From Candidatus Poribacteria bacterium (GTDB taxonomy: Bacteria > Poribacteria > WGA-4E > GCA-2687025), in the NCBI GenBank assembly GCA_016866785.1, contig VGLH01000014.1, positions 1 through 44,665 of the forward strand: 44,665 bases of DNA. Reading direction: 5' to 3'. A model generated the notes under the pieces. It worked only from the letters and a program-made list of their open reading frames with translations. It made no database searches and was not told the origin of the DNA. The position numbers and the translations under genes are program-made. This document shows, piece after piece, positions 1 through 5,912 of this stretch. Position 1 is the stretch's first letter, and each line of letters starts with the position of its first letter.

Positions 1-116
1 TCGCACCCGATGATCTTCGAAGGAATCCACGTCGCCTCTTGCCCCGAAGCCGCCGTTGCCACCAGGAACGTCAAGACGAGCCAACGGCACAAGCTCCATC
101 GAGCATAGGCTTTCAT
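1..116 (-). CDS. Secreted protein, N-terminal fragment (runs off left edge)
   Basis: An open frame begins with ATG at 114-116 on the minus strand and stays open to the window edge. About 38 residues are visible, beginning MKAYARWSLCRW, followed by a hydrophobic stretch (LVLTFLVATAA) and a likely signal peptidase site at ASG-QE, so the product is probably exported. A GAGG Shine-Dalgarno sequence lies about 8 bases upstream of the ATG. The mature part visible (EATWIPSKIIGC) is too short to assign to a family. A small open frame ends 28 bases upstream on the same strand and may be co-transcribed. The start and signal peptide are directly visible; function is unknown. Confidence 0.6.
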   Translation of the reverse strand, partial: MKAYARWSLCRWLVLTFLVATAASGQEATWIPSKIIGC

Positions 117-144
117 CGGAGACCTCGTTCACTGCGCCGTCATG

Positions 145-417
145 TCACGGATCGACCGACGGCAACGCATTCGAGCCGCCACCGATGATCACGTGCAGGA
201 ACGTCATGCGCGCGACAGAGTTCGTCTGGTCGTGGTTGGTGACTCGCAGCTTGTTTCCGACGACTCTCAACAGATTCGAGGGATCGGAAACCTTCACGAT
301 CGTCAAGTCCGTGGCAGCCGGGTAGTTCCAAAGCGCCATCGCCTGACCCAGCGTGTTCCAGCCGGCATCGAAGGTGACCAGCACCATAGAGACTACGCAA
401 AACAAAACGCTTGTCAA
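145..417 (-). CDS. Hypothetical small protein
   Basis: This is a frame of up to 90 codons from a TTG at 415-417; an internal ATG at codon 11 (385-387) is an alternative start. Neither start has a convincing Shine-Dalgarno sequence. The N-terminus is hydrophobic (VLFCVVSMVLV) and could be a short signal sequence. The remainder (for example NLLRVVGNKLRVTNHD) looks like ordinary globular protein but matches no family I recognise. The stretch is less GC-rich than its neighbours. It ends 28 bases before the secreted-protein gene at the left edge, which favours a real gene, but it could be a decayed fragment. Confidence 0.3.
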   Translation of the reverse strand: MTSVLFCVVSMVLVTFDAGWNTLGQAMALWNYPAATDLTIVKVSDPSNLLRVVGNKLRVTNHDQTNSVARMTFLHVIIGGGSNALPSVDP

Positions 418-514
418 GGAAAGCTCAGGGTGCTACGCCCACAGCCTGTCGTGTAGACTCCCTTCGCCGGATTGTAGCCGAATCTGCCTGCCCTCCTGAC
501 GCCACGGAGCGCCT

Positions 515-1123
515 ATGCGCCTCTACTTCACGCGCCACGGCGAGAGCGAAGCGAACACACGGCGAATCTACGTGAACCGCGCGGAGGGCTTTCCGTTGAC
601 CGAGACCGGCGTCCGGCAGGCGGACGCCCTCGCCGAATCGCTCGTCGGCGCGGGGATCGCCCGCATCTTCACGAGTCCGCTGATCCGCGCCGTCCAGACG
701 GCGGAGATCGTCGCGGCGCGGCTGCGCATCGCCGCCGTGACGCCCGACGAGGGACTCCGCGAGTTCGACGTCGGCGACTATGAGATGCAAGAGTACACGC
801 CGGAGAGCAGTGCCCAGTTCGAGGAGACGATGCGCCGTTGGCTGATCGACGGGGACCTGGGCGCGCGCGTGGGCGGCGGTGAGAGCCAACGCGACATCGA
901 GCGTCGGTTTCTACCGTTCATCGAACACGTGTTGAGCGAGGACGGCGACGCGCTCTTGGTGAGCCACGGCGGGGTCTTCGCGGCGGGGCTGCCGCTCGTC
1001 CTGGCGAACGTGGCGCCGGAGTTCGCCTTCCGGCGGCGTCTGAGGAACACGGAGGTCGTGATCGCGGAGGTGATCGGCGGCGAGCTCCGGTGCGTACGAT
1101 TCGGGGACGTGGAGTTCGACTGA
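515..1123 (+). CDS. Histidine phosphatase family protein (phosphoglycerate mutase-like)
   Basis: The 202-residue protein is of the histidine phosphatase superfamily, which hydrolyses or transfers phosphate through a phospho-histidine. The N-terminal RHGE motif (residues 7-10, catalytic His8) and the C-terminal SHGG motif (His about 151) are both present, with the usual acidic residues between (EFDVGDYE). The length fits the small single-domain members such as CobC- or GpmB-like phosphatases; the substrate cannot be read from sequence. A GGAG Shine-Dalgarno sequence lies 7 bases before the ATG. The gene precedes an epimerase on the same strand by 29 bases and the two may be co-transcribed. Family assignment is secure; the physiological role is not. 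Confidence 0.9.
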   Translation: MRLYFTRHGESEANTRRIYVNRAEGFPLTETGVRQADALAESLVGAGIARIFTSPLIRAVQTAEIVAARLRIAAVTPDEGLREFDVGDYEMQEYTPESSAQFEETMRRWLIDGDLGARVGGGESQRDIERRFLPFIEHVLSEDGDALLVSHGGVFAAGLPLVLANVAPEFAFRRRLRNTEVVIAEVIGGELRCVRFGDVEFD

Positions 1124-1152
1124 GGGCGGCCTAGCGGATCGGGAGGGATGAC

Positions 1153-2103
1153 GTGCGGGTTCTCATCACGGGCGGAACGGGCTTCGTCGGGGCGGAGATC
1201 GCTCGGATGCTCGTCGCGCGGGGCGACGAGGTGACGCTGTTCAGCCGGAGCGGCGCGACGGATCGCGTGGCAGACATCGCCGATGGGCTGACGATCCGGC
1301 GCGGCGACGTCGGTGACTTCGACCACGTCCTGCACGCGGTCAAGGAGGCGGCTCCGGAAGTCATCTACCATCTGGGAGCGATGCTGTCGGTTCCGTCGGA
1401 GGCGGACCCGTCCGGCTCCATCCAGGCGAACGTGTTGGGGACGTTCTACGTCTTCGAGGCGGCGCGGTTGTTCGACGTGCCGAAGGTCCTCTTCGCGAGC
1501 AGCATGGCGGTCTTCGGGTCGGGCGTCCACGACGGCGTCATGCGCGACGACTCGATCCAGAAGCCGACGCTCATCTACGGCGCGACGAAGCTCTTCGGCG
1601 AGAATCTGGCGAGCTTCTACCGGCGGAAGTACGGTCTCGACGTGCGGGGGTTCCGCTATCCGTCCGTCGTGGGACCCGGTGTCAGCAATCCGGGCGTTGT
1701 CCAGTACACGTCGTGGATGATCGAGGAGAGCGCGAAGGGGAACCCGTTCGTCGTGTGGGTGAAGCCGGAGACGCGCTGCCCGCTGCTCTACTACAAGGAC
1801 GCCGCGAGGGGAACCATCGAGCTGGCGGACGCGCCGGCAGACCGGATCGAGACGGTTCACTACCTGATGGACGGCGTGCCGCCGACGCCCAGCGCGGGCG
1901 AGATCGCCGATGCCGTTCGCGCGCGCATACCAACGGCGCGCATCTCCTTCGAGCCGAACCTCGAGACGCAGGCGCTGCTCGACAAAGCCCTCCTGCCCAT
2001 CGACGACAGCGCGGCGGAACGCGAATGGGACTGGCAGCCCCGGTTCGACCTCGACGCGATGGTCGACGACTTCCTCCGCGAGATGCGCGACCGCGCCTCC
2101 TGA
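1153..2103 (+). CDS. NAD-dependent epimerase/dehydratase family protein
   Basis: The 316-residue protein is an extended short-chain dehydrogenase. It has the Rossmann motif GGTGFVG (residues 7-13), a conserved serine region (ASSMAVFG) and the catalytic YxxxK as Y142-GAT-K146. The C-terminal third holds the variable substrate-binding part. Such proteins epimerise, dehydrate or reduce nucleotide sugars or related compounds with bound NAD(P); the substrate is not evident. The GTG at 1153 is chosen because GGGAGGG lies just upstream and because the Rossmann strand MRVLITGG then starts at residue 1. It may form a unit with the upstream phosphatase. Confidence 0.9.
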   Translation: MRVLITGGTGFVGAEIARMLVARGDEVTLFSRSGATDRVADIADGLTIRRGDVGDFDHVLHAVKEAAPEVIYHLGAMLSVPSEADPSGSIQANVLGTFYVFEAARLFDVPKVLFASSMAVFGSGVHDGVMRDDSIQKPTLIYGATKLFGENLASFYRRKYGLDVRGFRYPSVVGPGVSNPGVVQYTSWMIEESAKGNPFVVWVKPETRCPLLYYKDAARGTIELADAPADRIETVHYLMDGVPPTPSAGEIADAVRARIPTARISFEPNLETQALLDKALLPIDDSAAEREWDWQPRFDLDAMVDDFLREMRDRAS

Positions 2104-2168
2104 TCGCGCCTATCCCGTCCCGCTGAGCCCGAAGCAGTGCGCCTGCCTGCACCTCGCCCGTTGATTGA

Positions 2169-3032
2169 GCCTGGCTCATCCGCTACACAACCCGAAGCGA
2201 CGACCGGAGCCCGACGCTCGCCATCGGTGGCGCAGTCGATGCGGGCACGCCGGGTGAGTACACCATCATCTACACAGCAACGGACGCTAGCGGCAACTCG
2301 TCGACTGAGACGCGCACGGTAATCGTCAAGGACACCATCGCGCCGTCCATCACGGCATCGCTGACGCCGACGATCAACCCAGCCGGTGAGCCCGCCAAGA
2401 AGGGAGCCGTGCCCGCCGGAGGGAAGAAGTCCGACGGCAGCAACCCGAACGGATTCTTCCTCGTCCGCTACTTGGTCACCGACACGTGCAATGAGTCGCC
2501 GACCGTCTCGGCGACGATCGCCGGGTACGTCGTCGCTGACGGCGAGATGGTCAATGTCACCTACGACCCGAAGGCTCTCGAGCCGACGACCAACCTGATG
2601 GGTCCGACGAGGATCAAGCACATCGTCAGCCCAGCCCTTCCCGCGCTGGTCGTCGGCGCGCTGGACGCCAGCGGGAACGTGGCGACGAAGGAGGTCGCCG
2701 CGAGCGTGCCTCCGGCGGTTGCCGTCCGTCCTGCGCCCATCTTCACGCGCCTCATGGCGAACGACCCCAACCCCTTCAACCCGGAGACGTGGATTCCCTT
2801 CGAGCTGAAGGAAGGCTCCGCCGTCACGGTGAGCGTCTACGACGTGGCGGGTTCCCTGGTGCGCAAGCTCGACCTGGGCTACCGCGAGCCGGGCTACTAC
2901 ACGTCGCGTGACGAGGCGGCGTACTGAGACGGTCGGAACGAGCTCGGGGAGAGGGTCGCGAGCGGGGTGTACGTCTACGAGCTCCGCGCGGGCAGCTTCC
3001 GCGAGACGCGCCGGATGGTCATTCACAAGTAA
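2169..3032 (+). pseudogene. Decayed secreted surface protein (Ig-like domain plus type IX-like sorting domain)
   Basis: One reading frame is open from 2169 to 2925 and again from 2928 to the TAA at 3030-3032, but has no plausible start near its upstream end, where the preceding stop is at 2166. The frame first encodes an Ig-like segment of DUF5011 or HYR type ([15 protein letters not shown]), then a middle segment, then [11 protein letters not shown] and a sorting domain. In that domain a TGA (2925-2927) replaces the tryptophan codon seen in the giant protein at 42.6 kb (AARWDG there, AAY-stop-DG here); the sequence after it, ending RRMVIHK, is intact. The gene has therefore lost its 5' part and acquired a nonsense codon. 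A GTG at 2409 could start a 172-residue product without the end of the sorting domain, but this is unlikely to be functional. Confidence 0.75.
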
Positions 3033-3053
3033 CCCACGCCAACGGTCAGCCAG

Positions 3054-3081
3054 GTAGGGCGGTTCCCAGAACCACCCTTAC
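3054..3081. repeat. GTAGGGCGG-type palindromic intergenic repeat
   Basis: Imperfect palindrome: GTAGGGCGGTT, four bases (CCCA), then GAACCACCCTTAC. It lies 21 bases after the stop of the decayed surface gene. It belongs to a family with copies near 4.05, 10.55, 14.71, 20.68 and 42.77 kb. The downstream stretch 3082-3289 holds no gene or other structure that I can recognise. Confidence 0.65.
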
Positions 3082-3298
3082 CTCATTCCCTATGGCTGAT
3101 TTCTGCCCATTGCCGCCGCGCAATCGATCGGACCGTGGACAGCAGGCGTTGGCACGCGATGGTTGCCTCGCCAGATGGAACCTGCGCCTACGGCAGCGTG
3201 AACGTCTGCCAAAGTGACGTCCGCTCCCAAGACCACAGCCATCTCCCTGGCGCGCGTGCTTGACACATCCCCAACACGTCCCATAGCCCGATGAGCGC

Positions 3299-3537
3299 CA
3301 GGGCTGTTTCAAGAACGGACCGCCTGATCCCGAATCGGGTCCACCCAACGGGTCATTCCCGCGAGCTCCGCCTTCGCGGGGCCAGGAAGCGGGAATCCAG
3401 GACTCTGGGCTCCCGCTTTCGCGGGAGCGACGGGGCGGAAACGGTGGCTCCATGGACGGCTGGTGTCCCGTCGGAGCAGTGGACGTTCGTCTGGACCCCG
3501 CCGTGCGGGGTCCGAGGGGCTTCATGAAACAGCCCTG
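3299..3537 (+). mobile_element. Non-autonomous inverted-repeat element (MITE-like), copy 1
   Basis: The 239-bp element is bounded by CAGGGCTGTTTCAAGAA and, inverted, TTCATGAAACAGCCCTG; the two 17-bp ends differ at one base. It is flanked by a perfect 9-bp direct repeat GATGAGCGC at 3290-3298 and 3538-3546, the signature of a transposition event. It encodes no transposase. A nearly identical copy in opposite orientation lies at 27357-27549, flanked by a different 9-bp duplication. The middle (about 3390-3432) holds a palindromic module that also occurs alone at 5792-5850 and is missing from copy 2. An IS element with matching ends elsewhere in the genome presumably mobilises it. Confidence 0.88.
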
Positions 3538-3567
3538 GATGAGCGCTGCGTCGATTGACTCGCCCCC

Positions 3568-3801
3568 ATGCCGGTGATACGTTTGGTGCAGAGGAATCAT
3601 CGCCAGCCGACGACCAAGCCGGCAGAACCGGCGAAGGCAGAGACGAAGATCGAGAAACGAGCTCAGGCAGCGTCCACGAAGAAGGCGGGCGCAACGACGG
3701 CGGGCAGGAACGCCAAGACCCGATCATGGCAGTCGGCATCGACCCAGGCGAAGCCCCAACAGATCGCCTCGCCCACTGGCAAGGCGGACGCCCTGTTCTG
3801 A
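3568..3801 (+). CDS. Hypothetical small basic protein
   Basis: The frame encodes 77 residues rich in Lys, Ala, Thr and Gln (for example STKKAGATTAGRNAKTRS), with no hydrophobic segment and no recognisable domain. The composition recalls basic, disordered nucleic-acid-binding tails, but this is only compositional. There is no clear Shine-Dalgarno sequence before the ATG. It begins 21 bases after the 9-bp duplication of the transposable element and ends 34 bases before a second tiny basic ORF on the same strand. It may not be translated. Confidence 0.3.
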   Translation: MPVIRLVQRNHRQPTTKPAEPAKAETKIEKRAQAASTKKAGATTAGRNAKTRSWQSASTQAKPQQIASPTGKADALF

Positions 3802-3835
3802 ACGGAAAACGCGATTCAGGAAGGATACAGCCTAC

Positions 3836-3937
3836 ATGGCACGCACGAAGAGCGGCAAGAACGCACGCAGAAGTCAGATTCGGCAGCGTCAGAAGCGTCG
3901 CGCCAAGAACCGGAAGGCGCAGAACGCCGAGAGCTAG
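3836..3937 (+). CDS. Hypothetical 33-residue Arg/Lys-rich protein
   Basis: The ATG at 3836 opens 33 codons ending at TAG 3935-3937. The product starts MARTKSGKNARR and is about 40 percent Arg plus Lys with no hydrophobic core, resembling small basic ribosome- or nucleic-acid-associated peptides in composition only. AGGAAGGA lies about 10 bases before the ATG, a reasonable ribosome binding site. It follows the 77-codon basic ORF by 34 bases. I do not recognise the family; conservation in related genomes would decide whether it is real. Confidence 0.4.
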   Translation: MARTKSGKNARRSQIRQRQKRRAKNRKAQNAES

Positions 3938-4051
3938 CCGACCTCCCTCCGGCAGCCCGACGGCGGGCGACCCGATGCGGTTCCGTCCTTCCTGACGCCG
4001 CACTCTCGGGCGCGGTGAACGCTCATCCTCCATACGACGCCTGAAGCAGTT

Positions 4052-4071
4052 GGGCGGGTTGAAACCCGCCC
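4052..4071. terminator. Perfect GGGCGGGTT hairpin between convergent genes
   Basis: GGGCGGGTT-GA-AACCCGCCC is a nearly perfect palindrome. It lies 36 bases past the stop of the minus-strand sugar isomerase and 115 bases past the last plus-strand ORF, so it could act as a bidirectional terminator or transcript-end stabiliser. There is no T-tract. It is a member of the dispersed GGGCGG palindrome family, so the terminator role is an inference. Confidence 0.5.
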
Positions 4072-4106
4072 TGCATTCGCCCTGCTGGCTGCGATGGGTC
4101 AGCGCG

Positions 4107-5000
4107 TCAAGCGCTGGATGCCGGGAAGTGCTTCCGCATCTTCTCGCGCAGGAAGGCAACGGACGCGCGCAGGTCGTCCATGCCGTTCTCGCCGTCCTCG
4201 ATGGAGACCCACCCGTCGAAGCCGACGCCCGCCAGCGCCGAGAAGATCGCGTCGTAGTCGTTCAGCCCCTCGCCGATGACTCCGTGCTTGAGCGTGCTGA
4301 CGTATCCCAGCGTGCCGTCCGCCTGCTTGAGGTCGTCGAGGTTTCCAGTGGATAGGTAGCGGTCGCTGGCGTGCATCGAGACGACGCGCGTCTTGACGGC
4401 ATGCAGGAGCTCGATGGGATCGTCGCCTGCCACGAGCGCGTTCGACGGATCGTAGTTCACGCGGAACCACGGTGAGTCGATCTGATCGACGATCTCCAAG
4501 AACACGTCCATGCGCTGGGCGAACTCGCGGTAGAGCCAGTAGCCGTCCTTGTAGTGGTTCTCCATCGCCAAGACGATGCCGTGGCGTTCCGCATGCGGCA
4601 GGAGCGCCCGGATGCACTCGACCGTCCAGCGGACGCCGTCGGCGCGTTCCACTTCGGGCCGCGCCTGTCCCGACAGGACGCGGCAGGTCACGCCGCCCAA
4701 CCGCGCCGAAAGCTCGATGCCGCGCTGGGTGCGCTCGATCTCGCGCTGGCGGGCGTCGGGGTCGGGCTGGGTGAAGTCGGGCGAGAAGCAGAGCATCGGC
4801 ATCGCGAGCCGCTTCGCGTCGAGCGCCTTCCGGACGCGGTCGAGGTACTCCGGCTCGAAGGACTCGAAGAACCCGTCGTAGAACTCCAAGCCCTCCACGT
4901 CTAGCTCGGAGGCGAGCTCGATCCAGTCGAGGAGCGTCATCGTCTTGTGGACGCACAGGTCGTCCATGTAGCCCTTGGGAAACACGGCGAGATGCGGCAT
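4107..5000 (-). CDS. Sugar phosphate isomerase/epimerase (xylose isomerase-like TIM barrel)
   Basis: The 297-residue protein belongs to the AP endonuclease 2/xylose isomerase-like TIM barrel family. The four expected metal ligands are visible: Glu147 in LAMENHY, Asp in NYDPSNA (about 180), His in SMHASD (about 206) and Glu in SIEDGENG (about 264). Members isomerise or epimerise sugars or related polyols using a divalent metal; the substrate here is not evident. The start is supported by CGGAGG about 9 bases before the ATG. It stands alone on the minus strand, with about 160 bases separating it from the HNH gene upstream. Paralogue-rich families of this type are typical of polysaccharide-degrading bacteria. 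Confidence 0.88.
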   Translation of the reverse strand: MPHLAVFPKGYMDDLCVHKTMTLLDWIELASELDVEGLEFYDGFFESFEPEYLDRVRKALDAKRLAMPMLCFSPDFTQPDPDARQREIERTQRGIELSARLGGVTCRVLSGQARPEVERADGVRWTVECIRALLPHAERHGIVLAMENHYKDGYWLYREFAQRMDVFLEIVDQIDSPWFRVNYDPSNALVAGDDPIELLHAVKTRVVSMHASDRYLSTGNLDDLKQADGTLGYVSTLKHGVIGEGLNDYDAIFSALAGVGFDGWVSIEDGENGMDDLRASVAFLREKMRKHFPASSA

Positions 5001-5163
5001 GGCGGAATCCTCCGCGATCGTTGACGCTTCGTGGCACTAGGAGTTGTGTCCAGACGTCTTGGGCAAGTCGAGTGCAGTTCGGAAACGGTGCGGACTTGCC
5101 GCCACTGTGCGCCAAGTACCGGTTCCGTCCTGTTGCTTCAGACAGCGAAACTAGCAACCACAG

Positions 5164-5655
5164 CTAAGGGATAGCGTCACCTTTGCGGATGGACTCAACA
5201 AGTTGCTTCCCCTCCTGTGTCAGCTGATAGCCTTTGACAGCCGATAACCCAAGGATCTTCACGGTTCCGCCCACGGATATCTCTGCGATCATCTTGTCCT
5301 TGATGAGATACATCAGCAACACGTCAAGCCCTCCAGGCAGTTTGGCAACCTGGTTCGTCGGGTCGTCTGCGAAGTACTGGAGCAGTCGTCTCTCCATCTC
5401 ACCATATCGGTGGTTCAGTAGTGAGAGATTGGCCTTGTACGCCTGGAGCGCCTTCGAGCTGATCTCCTTCGTACGGTGGGCCCGAGCGTGGCACTCCGTG
5501 CAGAGAGCGATCAGGTTCTCGAACTCATTGCTTCCTTTCTGTTGGCGTGAGACAATGTGGTGGACATCAACAGGATACTTCCTGCACGTCGTGATCGCGC
5601 ATCGATGACCTGCTTCAATGAGGACGTCGTTGCGTGTGCGATCGGGAATACTCAG
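5164..5655 (-). CDS. HNH endonuclease, no ATG start (probable CTG start or 5'-truncated)
   Basis: The only in-frame ATG (5397) gives a 77-residue C-terminal piece, but the same frame is open upstream to about 5812 and encodes a full HNH nuclease domain: GHRCAITTC, then VDVHHIVSRQQ (HNH His pair), NEFENLIALC (Asn) and TECHARAH (His). The CxxxxC and CxxC pairs suggest a structural zinc site. A CTG codon at 5653-5655 lies 8 bases after AAAGGA and would start the protein at LSIPDRTRND, matching where such domains usually begin; I use it here. No ATG, GTG or TTG exists in the open frame before the domain. The sequence upstream is full of palindromic repeats (5705-5850), so the original start may have been lost. 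The C-terminal 110 residues look like a helical winged-helix-type segment. Activity would be metal-dependent DNA cleavage. Confidence 0.6.
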   Translation of the reverse strand: MSIPDRTRNDVLIEAGHRCAITTCRKYPVDVHHIVSRQQKGSNEFENLIALCTECHARAHRTKEISSKALQAYKANLSLLNHRYGEMERRLLQYFADDPTNQVAKLPGGLDVLLMYLIKDKMIAEISVGGTVKILGLSAVKGYQLTQEGKQLVESIRKGDAIP

Positions 5656-5704
5656 TGGACATGTCCTTTGCTCACCAGCGCTCGTCGTTCCCGCCCCTTC
5701 ACCT

Positions 5705-5731
5705 GTCGCTCCCGCGAGAGCCGGAGCCCAG
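5705..5731. repeat. Degenerate copy of the CTCCCGCGAAAGCGGGAG palindrome
   Basis: GTCGCTCCCGCGAGAGCCGGAGCC at this place resembles the left half of the double hairpin at 5792-5850 with two or three changes. It lies inside the open frame upstream of the HNH domain, consistent with repeat insertion ahead of that gene. Confidence 0.5.
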
Positions 5732-5791
5732 TGGTCAGTCAGTGTGGTACCCAGAGCTACTCGACGCCCCGAGCACCGGCGATCAGTGCTT

Positions 5792-5850
5792 GTCGCTCCC
5801 GCGAAAGCGGGAGCCTAGAGTCTCTGGATTCCCGCTTTCGCGGGAATGAC
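5792..5850. repeat. Double-hairpin palindromic repeat
   Basis: Two adjacent hairpins: GCTCCCGCGAAAGCGGGAGC and, after a 13-base spacer, ATTCCCGCTTTCGCGGGAAT, framed by GTC and GAC. About 43 bases match, in inverted orientation, the interior of the transposable element at 3299-3537. It sits between the convergent-side end of the formate dehydrogenase operon and the HNH gene. Confidence 0.75.
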
Positions 5851-5882
5851 GATTCCGAAAGCCCTGCGCGAAGGCCCATCGA

Positions 5883-5898
5883 GGTTATCGTCATAACC
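5883..5898 (-). terminator. Possible terminator of the formate dehydrogenase operon
   Basis: GGTTAT-CGTC-ATAACC forms a 6-bp stem with a 4-base loop, 15 bases after the stop codon of the catalytic subunit on the minus strand. There is no T-tract, so the assignment rests on position and symmetry alone. Confidence 0.35.
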
Positions 5899-5912
5899 AC
5901 CATGACAGACCA

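Noticed and set aside
2925-2927. TGA as a reassigned tryptophan codon
   Set aside because: Several intact genes in the window end in TGA (for example the epimerase, the formate dehydrogenase partners' neighbours and nusB), so the standard code applies and this is a nonsense change.
5398-5912. tRNA or other structured RNA in the gene-poor stretch
   Set aside because: The stretch is explained by the HNH frame and GC palindromes; no cloverleaf or anticodon arm could be drawn.
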